DNA from: Atrichornis clamosus
Taxonomy: Eukaryota; Chordata; Aves; Passeriformes; Menuridae
NCBI GenBank assembly: GCA_013400975.1
Contig: WBMZ01000200.1
Coordinates: 92,911 to 156,910, forward strand
Direction: 5' to 3'
DNA: 64,000 nt
Below are positions 1 to 12,634 of the stretch, in pieces. How positions within the stretch are numbered: the stretch's first letter is position 1; each line of letters opens with the position of its first letter. The translations under genes and the position numbers were made by a program. Under the pieces are notes generated by a model that ran no database searches, was not told where the DNA came from, and saw only the letters and a program-made list of their open reading frames with translations.

Positions 1-1246
1 AAATTGATAGTGTAGTAAAATCTGCCTTCCTGTGTTCTGTAGTTCACATCACTGCTTGATGGATGTTAAACATTTCTTATATCAAATGTGTTGTGTGCTT
101 AGAAATGGGGAGAGGAAAATACAAGTTTCATTCAGTGGTCTTTCAATTGCTGAAAATATCTTGAGGTTTCAAGCTGTGATGATCTGTAAGGGTAGGTGAT
201 AGCTGAGTATGGCAGTTCCAGTTTCTGTCACCCAGGCTGCGACTAGCACTATATTGTTTTGAAACTTTAGGATGATGGAAAACCGAAGAAAGATGGTGAA
301 AAATTTCATTTCTAATGCTTCATGAAAGGATGTTAAAACACTATAGCTAAGATGATGTAGACATTATTAGTAGTCTTTAAAAACACTTACTAATATGCTT
401 ACTACTAACATGGTGATGCAGCAGGTGTTGAACATCTGAAGTAGTTTGCTGTCCCCCACAGTGACAAGCCCATCAAAATGGGAAATACCTTGGATCCTCT
501 ACTAGTAAAACAAAGCTTTAAGAAGGACACTTCAGATACTGGCTTCAGTGTGCCTTGCAAGTAATTTGAAGGTGATTGCTTTAGCCTGTGCAGGTGTTTT
601 TTATGCCCCCTCTAAATGAATAGGAAATCAGATTTTTTTATTTATTTAATGGAAGTTGTTGCTTTAATTGGTAAGAATGCCATGCCAGACATTATGTAGT
701 TACGAGTTGCTGTTCCAGTGCATTGTGATTTTTATTCTAGTTATTCTGTTAAAAATAGTTTTTAAGAAAGCATCTTGTAAATGCTAGTTTGAATTTTGAA
801 ATGATGATTATTAAGTGATTATCAAGAAATATTCTGAGCCTTGGGGAAAATATGAAATAGTACATTTGGAAATTACTTGCTCAGGGCAATGCATTAGGGG
901 AGTGGGTGGGTGGGAGAAAATGGTAGAAGGTACAAACCTTGTGCTTTTTTTCCCTTGGTCTCTTTTAAAAGTATTATTTCTTGAACATAAAGTAATTTAG
1001 GATGGAGCTTGAAGTACATGTGCATTAGAGGCATCTAATTCTTGTAGCCCTCTAACATTGCAGCTCGTTGAATGCTGGTATTGAGTATGTTGGGGGAATG
1101 TTATAGGAGGAGTTAGACTCAGTTTTGGAGCTGAGGCAGCAGTAGTATCTTAACACTCTTGTTGCTTCTGAGTCTATGAGACAAATTACTTGAAAAATGC
1201 ATGCGCTGCAAAAGTGTTGGTTTTTGTTGGGAAATGCAAGACTGTA
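1..1246. other. Unannotated AT-rich sequence
   Basis: No gene, recognisable repeat or RNA seen. The + strand is G/T-rich (for example 61-120 has about 16 G and 4 C). Short open frames here are chance. Confidence 0.7.
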
Positions 1247-1376
1247 AGTGTTCAAGGCCAGCTTAGAAAGGGCTTGAAGCAACCTGGTCTAGTGGAAGGT
1301 GTCTCTGCCCATGTAAGGGAGTGGAACTGGATGCTCTTTAAGGTCCCTTCCAACTCAAACCATTTTCTGATTCTCT
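1247..1376 (+). mobile_element. CR1 LINE 3'-end fragment
   Basis: The fragment begins at AGTGTTCAAGGCCAGCTTAG and runs through the CR1 blocks 'gcaacctggtctagtggaag' and 'ggtcccttccaactcaaacc', ending with the ATTCT-type tail. It is 5'-truncated to about 130 bases, as is usual for CR1, and has diverged noticeably ('catgtaagggag' for the usual 'catggcaggg'). Confidence 0.9.
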
Positions 1377-1936
1377 GACTTTGAGTACTTGTTATATTAT
1401 TTCAGTACATCAAAAGAATGATGCTGTAGTTCAGATGTTTAGGCATCAATGGCCAAAGCTAAAAATCCACCTATGTATCACGTAAGACAGTTGTGTCTTG
1501 AAACCATAATAGCAATTGACCTTTTCAGGCTTTTGTTATGGTTGTGCCTCCTGGAACTGTGGATCAAATTATGTCATTTGAAATGATCAAACTGATTCTC
1601 CAAAGAGCCGTCCTGTTTCAGATTTCTGTGTGAGCACGATAGAGCATGAGAATGTGCAATTTTTGTTGGTTTGCTGGGGGATTAAATGTGGGTGATTCAG
1701 GCGTAGGGAATCTGACCACATACCTAGTGCATAAATGTATCTCTGGAAGTTTTGAGCTTGCATGTACACAATAAGCATTGACTTGGGCGATGATTGTTAC
1801 CTGTAACAGCCAGTGCAATATGTTTGGGACAAGTCTCTCAACGCCCTTTTCTGCTGATTGTGCATGTGCAGCTTTGTGCCCTGTGCTGTGCCTTAACCTG
1901 GCTGAAAGGTAACATTCAGAGGGTGCTTTGCAGTGA

Positions 1937-2120
1937 GGGTGGGGAGGCCCTGGCACAGGTTGCCCAGAGAAGCTGTGGCTGCCCCATCCCTGGAAGTGTT
2001 CCACGCCAGGTTGGATGGGGCTTGGAGCAACCTGGGATAGTGGAAGGTGTCCCTGCCCATGGCAGGGAGGTGGAATTGGATGATTCTGAAGATCCCTTCT
2101 AACCCAAACCAATCTGTGAT
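1937..2120 (+). mobile_element. CR1 LINE 3'-end fragment
   Basis: A near-complete version of the main CR1 3' block: 'gaggccctggcacaggttgc', 'agctgtggctgccccatccc', 'gcccatggcaggg' and 'cttctaacccaaacc'. It has good matches throughout and is relatively young-looking. It is a 5'-truncated insertion with no reverse-transcriptase coding part. Confidence 0.95.
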
Positions 2121-4164
2121 CCAGTCTTGCTGTTTGTAGACCTCCAATGTGAATAAACTGGTGAAATGCAGTACAAACTGAAATGCTTTGCAGTTTTTGT
2201 GGCTCATAGGAAAATGGAAAGCCATTTCTTTTTAATATGGAAAATGGCAGACTTCAGCGTATGGGTAAACAAGAAGATTCAAATGCTTGATACTCATTGA
2301 ACTTGCATGGTAAACTAACTGTTAGGTTTGATAGTTGTGTCTTAAGTTCCTGGGATGCCTATTCTGGCTTTGAATTATATGCTTCGTTGCTGTTCTCTGC
2401 AAGAGCTGTATGATTAAATATCAGATGCTTTTGAGCAAGCGCATAAAACTTACAGATCAAGAGGAAAGCCTTAAACCCTTAACTTGTGAGCGTAACTTTT
2501 TTTTCCCAGGGCAAAAAAGGAGACCTGCTGTGGATCAGCTGATGTTGATGGAACAAATGTGTTGTGAACTTGAGGTTTTTCAGGGAGTGTGCCGGGCTTC
2601 TCCCACTGTTTGTTTTGGGGCATTAGTTGAAAGCAGCAGGCAGTAATGCTGATACAAGAGTTCGTGCTGCTGTGTATACGTATCACTGTTTTTATTTCTG
2701 TTTAAATTGGCAAATGAGTCTTACTTGCTAAGAGGGGGCACTTGGCAGTGCAGCGGATTGGACACTGGATTTGCTTTTGCTCAACTCAGGCACTTGGGAA
2801 ATGGAAACACTTTGGAACTTTGGTTGCTTTGTTTGTGTTCTACATTGTACAGAATGGCAGTTGTGGTTTCTGAAAGGTGACATCCGTGCTTGAGCTAAGT
2901 GTCTTATTTTCTAATTAGGAAAAGTGCTTATATTCCAGCACTTGTAGTAGCCATGGTCATAATCTTAACTTTGCCACCTGAAGGAATAAGTTTCTGTCTT
3001 TGATCATGTTGTGAAAACTGATATGGGCATGTGAGGTATGTCATTAATTGCTAATATTTAAGGGATGCACTTAAAACTATCAGGCTACAGGATGTTTTTA
3101 AGTGAAATTTTAAAAATCCCACACTGTTTTTGGCTAATGAAAGATGTTTGGGGTAGTGCCAGGCAGTTGAACAACTTCTCCCCAGACTTCAGGAATACTC
3201 TGTTCTCTGTTGCGTCACTGTTGGGATTTGGTTTTGTCCTTACCAATAAGCAAGGTGAATGGTAGTGTTGATATTTTTGGCAAATCTTTGAAGAAAAGGT
3301 AATATAAGCTCCAAAAAAAAAAAAAAATCTCAGAACTGACTTGCATCTCAACTGTGTGACCTTGTGCTGACAGTGCATTTCAAACAGCCCTTTCTGCAAT
3401 TGTTAGTTTTTATGTGAAGGTTTTTCTTCGTGACTTTCATACACATGGCTTTATATCATTTGTGGAACAAATCCAAAATGATTGCTTAGTAATCTACAGT
3501 GGATAAAGTTTGCTGTTCTGAGAGAGTAAGTATTATATTGAATAGTTTTGATAATCCTAACATCTGTGGGAGTAGGAGATTTGTCTTCTGTTATATTAGT
3601 TTTCATCCTTGACTGCCTTCGAGCACTATTTGTACTTTGTGTCACCTATGCTGAGGGAGAGCTGTGGCTCAACTTCCCCTTTGTGTTCTTGCCTGTCCTC
3701 ACACCATGAAAAAATTGAGCAAAGACAGTGCCAGATGTGGACAAGTTGAGATGCTGCTGATTTTTGATGTATGGACTTTTGTTGTTTCTGTACTATCTGG
3801 ACTTAAATATAGTTTCATGGGTGTGATCTCAGTATGAAGAGAGAGGTATCTGTTGAGCACCACAGTGAGGGTGAGCAGGAGCCCTGGATGAGCCAGGAGA
3901 AGAGACAGTGAAGGGCAAAGATCCCAGGAACTGGAGCACTGTCTTGAAGCAGAACAGTGTGGTTTGATAGTGGTACTGGGAGCATCCCCCTGCAGACTGA
4001 GAACACTGGTGTGATGAGTTCTGTCTCTTGGGAGAGCAATGTGGCCAGGGCACCTGGGTTCTTCCTCCTATGCTTGGCCTTGGTGAGGTGTGTTCTGGTT
4101 TTTGTGTTTTGTTTTTAATGTCTAATTTCCTATTTGGCATGGGTGAGGTCACCAGGAGTTCTTA

Positions 4165-4206
4165 GTGCAGTTTTGGGCTCCCCAGGATGAGAAAGACGTG
4201 GGCATA
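4165..4206 (+). mobile_element. CR1 LINE ORF2 3'-coding remnant
   Basis: Read in frame, this short stretch gives VQFWAPQDEKDVG, matching a conserved segment near the C-terminus of the CR1 ORF2 polyprotein (the end of the reverse-transcriptase region). The 47450-47621 and 38968-39485 copies carry the same segment. Flanks are not recognisable, so this is a decayed relic. Confidence 0.6.
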
Positions 4207-5811
4207 GGAGCGAGAAAGGAGAGTGAAAAGGAGGGTGAATTTAACAGAGGATTTTCCTGTATCTGTAAGGAAAGACTTTTCAGCTACTTCTGAGTCCTCT
4301 GGACAGAGCTTTTGATCTGGAGTTGTTTGCAGTTAGTTTGTGCTTCTGTTTTAACTGTGCCAAGGTTATAAATGCTGCATAAATCTTGTGACACGTTAGA
4401 AATAAGGTAACACTTCTATCTCCCTTAGATGTATTTTGGCTATCAGGAATCTATGATTTCTTAGAGAGTTTGTTTTAAATTTTAATTCCAAGGTGGGAGC
4501 AGTGAGGTTGTCAGGTTTCCTTGTTGGTAGTGAGTCCATTGTGGGCAGCTGGCAATTCCAAAGCCCTCTGGAAGTATTTAATTTTTATTTTTAAGTGGAT
4601 GGAAGCAGATGTGTTACTTAATGAGTATGTGCACATTCAGCCTTATTAATGCCATTTCAGGATTCTGACTAATATATTTGGAGCCTGTATAGTGGTACAG
4701 ATGAAAGGGTGTGAAGATGGCAGTGCATTTCTAACCCAGGGAATGACTTGTTTCACTCTTCTTTTTTATTGCTTAAATAAGCTTCAGTTAACCACTTCAG
4801 GAAGTGAGTACTAAAACCACAGGGTTGATATGTGTGAAAGATGTAATTTCAGTGTCTCCTTTAGTAACTTTACTGGTTTACATAGTTGGATAATGAATGT
4901 AAACCTAATGATTAGACAGTTACTTTGTTTGGTAATTTCCCTTTCTGTACTGAAGAAAGATACAAGCAAGCAAAGGGACTCTGAAGAACACTGAAATTGA
5001 ATCTATAGCTTTAGCTGTATTGCTTTGTGTTTGTCTATGAGAAGCTTAAATTTTTCTGGTGTTTTTTCATGATTTTTAAAGGGATTGAGGAACTGTTCTT
5101 TATAGCCTAGACCAAATCAGTGCTCAACACGGTTTAACTTGAAAGCTTGACTTGAACTTGGTAGTGCTTACATTTTCTGTTAAACTGCAGATGAAGTTGT
5201 TCCTGTGAGTAAATCTTCTATTAATGTCTACCACTGTATCTATAATTTGCAACTGTATTTGTCAGTAACAGAAGCAGGAGGACTGACACAGCAAGACAGT
5301 CACTGTTGCAGGATTTTGTAGCATCAGTACTGGGTTATACAGCTATAGTAGGTTTGAATGTGAGAGATCCATTATCTTTGTGTTTGAGCTTCTGGTGCTC
5401 AGGAGAGCAGCCAGGAAGCCTGTCTCCTCCGTATCACAGCAACTGTGCTCTCCAGAGGAAATATGCTAAAAGCATGGCACTGGGATGCCCAGACAGCAAT
5501 CAGTTAAATGGATCCCATTTAACCTGGCAAATGCTGGTGTGTCTGAGTTAACCCTTGTGAGCCAGGAGCAAGGCTTTTTGCATCACTTGGTCAACATCCC
5601 AACTCAGGTGTCTCGGAGGTGCCTGGCATGTGAATTTGGAGATGACTGGTGTGTGGACAGGTGACGAATTTTGTGCCTGGTTAGAATAATCTTGGACTTG
5701 AAAGTTTTAGTGTGCATGTTGAAGAGATGTTACTTGTCCTATGTTTCTTTTAAAAAAAATTTTCCTCCAGTATCTGTGGAATTCTTTGTTACAGCTTCTC
5801 TAATAGCGTGA

Positions 5812-6054
5812 AGCTGGGGAAGTGTTTAGCTTGGATGTTAGGAAAAGGTTCTTCCCACAGAAGGTGGTCAGGCACTGCACAGGCTCCCCAGGGAATGGTC
5901 ACGGCCTCAAGGCTGCCAGAGCTCCAGGAAGATTTGAACAACACTCTCAGGCACAGGGTGGGATTATTGGGGTGTCCTGTGCAGGGCCAGGGGTTGGACT
6001 TGATGATCCTTGTGGATCAGGATCGTTCCAAGTCAGGATATTCTGTGGTTCAGG
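5812..6054 (+). mobile_element. CR1 LINE 3'-end fragment, second subfamily
   Basis: A CR1-type 3' end distinct from the main one: 'ttggatgttaggaaaaggtt', 'ggtcaggcactgcacaggct', 'caacactctcaggcacaggg', 'gttggacttgatgatccttg', and the ending 'caggatattctgtgg'. The 32413-32600 copy belongs to the same subfamily. Confidence 0.9.
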
Positions 6055-9000
6055 GGGGTCACCTTGCTGTAAAAGATCAGACAGTGTTTTGATAGCTGCT
6101 GTTTTTCATCCAGCAATGAATTTCCCCAAAGATAACAGTCAAACTCAGGAAAACTCTCTGTAACTAGGGAAGTGGGGAAGGAGATTGAAATATCCAAGGC
6201 TGTGAAGGAATTGATGAAACATGTCAGACATGAAGTTGAAATACACGTCCAAGTCCAGGAAACAGTCTTAAGTAAGCTTGCCCAGACACTCAGGGAGGGT
6301 AGTGTTAGAGCTATGTAACTCCATTACAGAAAGGATCTAGGAGCGTTCTCAAAGTGTAAAAACAATTGTGGCTTTGCAGTTTAAATCTGTTGCTTTGAAC
6401 TAGGCTAGCAGGTGCAAATTGATGGGATGGTTCTTTTTCTGCCTGCTTTCTACACTGTTATAGCCAGAATTAATCATGCAGTGAAATTCCTTGAAGTGGC
6501 TTGAAGCTTGATAGTAATTTTAATGTCACAAAGCTAAAAATCAGGTGAACTGTCAGCCTTCCTGTGACAGCTGTAGCACAGTAATGCAGCCAAGAAAACC
6601 TTAAAGCCGACCATAGCAATAGGAATCAATGGCACTTCTTGTCATAAACTTGGCCTAGCAAATTACCTGTGTTGCTTTCAAAAAGTTGATCTGACTGCAG
6701 GATGCAAAGAATATCTTGGAAACTAAACCTTTAGTAATGCTGGAATAGCAAGAAGTTGTAGTTGAGCTGCCTATGGATTCTTAAGTTTGAATATTGATGT
6801 ATTTTTTTTCGTAAAATTAGTGTAATGGTATGAATTAGGCTTCAGTGATGAAGTGCTTCCTGGTATGGAAAGATGAAATACTGACTGATTCTTATGTCAT
6901 AGCAAACTGTTATACCCATTGTACAGCTCCTGTATAGACCTGGTAGGTCTTTATATTCAGGTAAAGGTGGCATGACATGACAAATTTGGCCTGATAAGAA
7001 ATAATAAAAAATCAGAGATAGGAGCTTACTATCACTAAAGTGACAGACAGCTTGATATCTGCTGTCGTAGCTACTGTGGGAGACAGCTTATAAAGCAGGT
7101 ATGGAGTTCTTGAGAGAAAGATGGGCTGTATATCTCGGATTTGGATCACTTTTTAGCACTAAAACTAGAATGATAGCTTGGAAAGTCTTAACAGATGTAG
7201 GCATTTGATTGTGAGCATTCTGGTAATATAATTAATTTTGTTATGAATTGCACTGTCTCTGTTTCTGGCCAGAAGGTGTTATTGGTTGTACTGCCAAGGG
7301 TACAATTGTCAATTATCAAAGCTAATAAATAATGACAGTGAAGGAAAATAATGTTCCATTGTTGTCATGAACATAAAATCGATGATGTAGGAGAGTTTAC
7401 AAATGCTTTTGTAGTAAAGCTTTGTTAGTATTTTCAATACAGTCTAAAGAATTAATAGGATTATTTTCTTTCTACTGTGAATAAAGCTGTGAGTAATAGT
7501 TTTCCTTCAGGAAATCTGTTTTGGATTGCTGTTCAGGCTTGGGGTTGAAAGATCTCTGTGGGTCCCTGCGCCAGCTTCTGAGCCCCTGCACAGGGCAGTG
7601 ACATGAATGATGATGGATGATGAAACTGTAAAAACTGACAATGCTACTGGTATGCTCTGAATACAACAAAAATCTATAGCTGCAGCCTGAGTGCAGGTGG
7701 GACTTTGCTATAGTGGTTTATTACTTTTCTATGGCAATTCTCTTATTTGAATGGGAATCTGTAGTTTCACCCTTGGAGCTGAGTAAATGAAGGCAGGGAG
7801 GAGCGGAAACAAGCTGTGGAAAACGATTCCTATACCCTGAGGCAACTCATCCATTTAGTCCCATTTCATTATTTTTCTCATGCAAAATAAGTCTAATTTT
7901 AACCTGCAATAATGAAGCTTCAAAAATGCTTCACTGCAATGAGGTTTTGGCATTTAATAGCATCTAGATGTACAACAGTACGTGAGTTTATGGATGGAAG
8001 GATCTGGCTACTGACTTATCTTGAAAATTAAATTTAAGTAGGGAGGGGCACAACTTGCTGAAGGCAAAAGCTGGGTTGAATACCCAGGTGTGTGACCTCT
8101 GAGCTGGAGGGAAGGATGTGTGTTGGTATCTGGGTGCCAGATGATCAATATTTACAGGGGACACCTGCCTTGAGAGCTGCATAATACCTGTTAAAAGAGT
8201 ATCCTAGCTAAGGTCAGCAGCTCTGCTTCCCAGAAGACATTACTTCTCTGGGAATATTTTGCTTACTGGAACATCTTCCTGCATAATGGGATTCAGTCAG
8301 AGGGTTGCTGGTTTGATTTATGATGCTAATTGGCGCGGTAGTTGATGTGAACTGCATGTACTAATTGCTCACTTGCTAATCCTCTCCAAATTATCTGACA
8401 AAAGCTTTTAAGATGGAGCATTACATGTGCTTTTAAGATGGAGCATTACTGGTCTGCAGACAAACATAAACAATTGGGGGCCCCTGTTTGGCTTTAAATG
8501 CCTGCTCCAAGTGCTGGTCCATTTTAGTCACTGTAGTGTTAAAGGTGAGACTCTGTGACTTTCATGTAGTCTCATTGTTGTTCTTTGTGGAATTTAAACA
8601 ACAGCTGAAAAAATATTCCAGAGCATGCTTTTTTCCTCCCGTTAAGCTGGAAAATTGCCATCATCTATATGGTAATCATTCTTTGGTTATTGTTATCTAT
8701 ATGGTGAAGGTAGAATATGTATGATACTTCTCTGTGCAGTTTTGAGTAATGGAAAACACCGTGTGCCATTTGAATTGGTGTTGATGTCAGTGCGACAGAA
8801 ACTGCAGTGGGAAAACGTAAGGGAAGTAAAATAGGGATAATTCATGCAGTGGTTATTTTGATAATGAAGGTATTTTGACTGTGATGCTGGTAGAGGATAT
8901 GTGTTTTGAGTATTTTACTATGCAAACCAATGACCTTTAATGTAAGCCAGAGAGCTTTTATTGGAGGCTGATAGGAAAAATCCTTATGTTAGATTATGGA

Positions 9001-12000
9001 GTGCAGTAGTATAAATAGATTACTTTTACCTTTCCTTAAGGCAAGAACTGTTTCAGAAGGCAACTGATTCTTCAGTATTGAGAGTTGTGGACTCTGCTGT
9101 CAGTGTGAATGGGGAGGATTGCTTTGCTTCTGTAGCATATGGGATTAAAGTAGGTGTTTGACAAAACGAACATTAATCTATCTCAAACTTAATGTTTCAA
9201 GGTGATTTAGACACTTTAATCATATCAAATTTTCTAATTTGAGCCTTACTGCCTTGCTATCACAGCAAGCACTGAAATGAGATTACAGACAGCTGAAAGA
9301 AATTAGTCAACTTGAAAGAAAAAAGCATTTAAATACAGCAGTTTGGCTGTGATTTGAATATAGCCTGTCAACAGCAAGAGGTAAAATGCCTCAGTGACCT
9401 AAGAAGTGCAAGTATGTCCCTTTAGGGATTACTTGTCAGTAGGTAATGATATGCTATTAAAATTAAAGCTCACATCTATATCCCTTGATTTGCTAACTAG
9501 GCTAATAGCTTTTTAAAAACTCGGTAGATAAACGGGGAAAACGAATTCTGCCAAAATTTGTAGGTAGCCAGGTATCTTACAGGTGGTGTTTCAGATTATT
9601 ATATTTTTTAATTAGTAAGTAAATAAGGTGTACTCAGCCTGAGCCAGCTACTTTCTAGAAACTTGAGTACAAATACCATAATCTTGGAAGAAAGCAACAC
9701 TAGAGTGTTTTAGAGGTTGTCTGGTATTCCTTAATTGCAGTGAAAGGTGCTATCAGAGGAACCCGTGTTACTATGCAACGTTGAGAGATTTCTCCTCCTC
9801 GTCTGACATTCTGCAGCTGGTTTTGTGTAGTTCTCATACTATTTCTCTACTCAGCAGACGGGAATATTGCCTGCCAGGTAAGTGGTGATATTTGATAAAA
9901 GCTGTTGGGTGATGTCACGTTAAGTAAATGAATACAGATGAATATAGCCAATTACAAATGCAGTAAGATTTTTTAAAAACAAGATCATTGAAGCTGTAAT
10001 TAAAAAAACCAATCCAAAACAACAGCCTGCTACAAACAAGTATGAACATAGTTGTATAAATCTGTTTTTCCTGAATATGAACTGTGTCTGTTGTCTCAGC
10101 ATCTGTCTCTTGTTTCCCTCTGTAAACTTTTTGATGACATCAATAAAAAGGCTGTTCCTAGATAGGTATGTCAGCAGACACAGGACGTTTATTGTCCTCA
10201 GGGTAATATATTCCCTGGATAGTGATTAAGATACAGGTTTCACTGGGAATAGTGTGTGGAGAACACTACAGGATGCCAGAAAAACCCTCTGCTACTCTTT
10301 AGTTGGGCTGATTTCTGCTAGCCACACTTGGGTCCTTGTGGTGTTTGGGTCTGCTCTGACGATCACATCTGGTTTGAGGAAAACTGTTAGCTGTGGGAAT
10401 AATGGGCACTTTTTACATGCTAAAGTGTTAAAAACTAAAGAATGTACGCAGTGGCGTTGAACTTGAAGATACATGATTGAAATTTCCATAAAGCTCTGGA
10501 AAAGCGGCAGGAATGGCAACAGGATAATACTGCTTATGAACTGTCCTTCAGATTTTATGTTGCCAAATTATTGTTGTATTACCATCCCATGCGGACTCAA
10601 AAAAGCAAAAAACTAGACTGGTCTAATTTTAGTCCAGTTTTTAAAGAAGAGCGTAAACTCTAAGTCTTAGGAGATAGTACAGTAGACATGTTGAAAACAT
10701 TGCCTTGTAATGGTGATAGTGGCTCATTTGTTGGCACCTACGGTGGTTTTGTGTTTTGGATGCTGTGGCCAAGCTACTGCAGAAGCAATTGCACATCATG
10801 AAAGCCCAGCGTGGTTGCTGCTGGTTCTGGAGCTAGAATCAGTTGCTAAAAGTTTACATCTAGATGTGTCTGTCTGGAGCACAAAATACCTGAGTGAAAA
10901 CAAATGGAATTTGAAAACACGAGAGCTGTGAATGAGAGGTATATTAGGTTTGATCTCCTCCTTGGGAATGTGGACAAGTAGAAGCTTTAATGCTGATGAG
11001 TGATGTGACATGGAAAATCATCACTTGGGGAGAGAGCGTGGGATTTGTTTCCTAGCCATAATAGCTTGTAAGTAATTCCTGTGAACCTGTAAAAATGGAT
11101 TTTAATGGTCAAGATAGCCATATACACTTGAGGTATGGGATAGTTAGTGGTTTCCTTACTTGCAAGAATCATTTTTTGCTTAGTGTTTGCTTCCAAGCAG
11201 GTCAAACAGGCCATTGAGACATAGGTGATGGCTGGAATGTAGCAGCTTCAGTGTACATTGCTTTTGCTTTACCAAACTCCTTGAGTGCTTGCAAGCTGTT
11301 GGCTTTTGGAAATAAAAAGAAGCCAAATTCTTGTAATACTCAAGGACAAGCAGCTGTTCTGGGAGACTTTGAGATATAAACTAAAATGGCATAACTTGTG
11401 AGAATTTTGAAGGCTTCTAGATTATCACTTTCATCTGCTTGGATGTTGTGAAGGGATTTGCTGGATCTGATTTTGCTTCTGGTCTCTGTGATTGCCAACT
11501 TTCAGACTAATTTTTGTATTTAGACATTTATATGTACTATGTAATAATGAGCAGCTGATGTAAAAGCAAGTATTTTTAATTGCTTGGTACTTGCTTAATT
11601 TGCATCTTTGATCCACTTGTGAGGAAATATATGAATTTGCAGTTAACTTTTACCTGTTTGAAATAAAACCTGGTGTATTAATTCCCTGAAAAGGCCAGTA
11701 AATCAAGTTACTTGTATTTATATTCCATTCAAGTGAGATGTGATGGGAGTATTCATAAAAAGGAATAGATAAAGGCCCTTACTAATGACAAATTGTGATA
11801 TAAGATTGAAATAACTGAGATTGAAAATCATATTTGTTTTCTGTTACATGGTGTTTTTCATCCAGGGGCTGACTTGCATAAAAGACAGCAAACTGTTCTA
11901 GTTTCTGTTCTGTGTTTACTCTTCAGGAGGTGAAAGCCTTATGTTGAGAAAAGGACACAGGATTTGTTGTCATCTTGTAACATGTGGCTGATTGCTAATC

Positions 12001-12606
12001 TTATGGAAATGATGTATTGAGCAGATGAGACCTGATTAATAATAAATAAAGATGCTGAGAGTGATTTGGGGGGGAAAAAATTAAGCTTTTATTTTAATTC
12101 TTTTTAAACCCCTGCAGAGTAAAGCCTCTTTAAGCTAGTCAGGTAAGCAAAGTCTGTAACCTGAGGATTATGTTACTCTGCTTCTTTGTGCCTTAGAATT
12201 ACTACAAACTCCATTCGACTTGAATTCAAAATGAGATGATGTGCTGCTTGATTCCCAGATTGGATTTACTTGAAAATAATACTAGAAATATGAAAGGCTT
12301 GTGGTAAAGTTGAGCAACAGAATATAAACTTGCTAAAAACAGATGCAGATCTTCACAGTCTTCTGAGAGCGTGAGGAGTGGGTGAGTTTGGGGTACTTAA
12401 TTTGGTACTGCAGAGCTGATAGGTGTTGGAGGGCTCTTGGCTCTGTTCAGTGAATTGCTGTCTTACACCCTAAACTTCCTTTGCCTTGAGGAACAGAGGC
12501 GAGGTAGGATGCTGCACACAAGCTCTTGCTACTGAACTGCTCACTAGGCTGTAAAAGAACTTACAACCCCTAACAAACTTGAACCTGCTTCTCTGGGAGA
12601 AGATAC
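6055..12606. other. Long unannotated AT-rich stretch
   Basis: No recognisable repeat except the duplication at 8404. Two splice-like units (9817-9877 and 12118-12142) are discussed as findings. No supported coding region. Confidence 0.65.
8404..8453 (+). repeat. Tandem duplication of a 25-bp unit
   Basis: The 21 bases at 8404-8424 (beginning GCTTTTAAGATGG) recur exactly at 8429-8449, giving a 25-bp period. The perfect match suggests a recent local duplication, for example by replication slippage. Confidence 0.9.
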
Positions 12607-12634
12607 ATCCAACCCAAACCATTCTGTGGTGTGA
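12607..12634 (+). mobile_element. CR1 LINE terminal stub
   Basis: Only the extreme 3' tail remains, 'ccaacccaaaccattctgtg'. It is either a severely truncated CR1 insertion or the survivor of a deletion. Confidence 0.6.
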
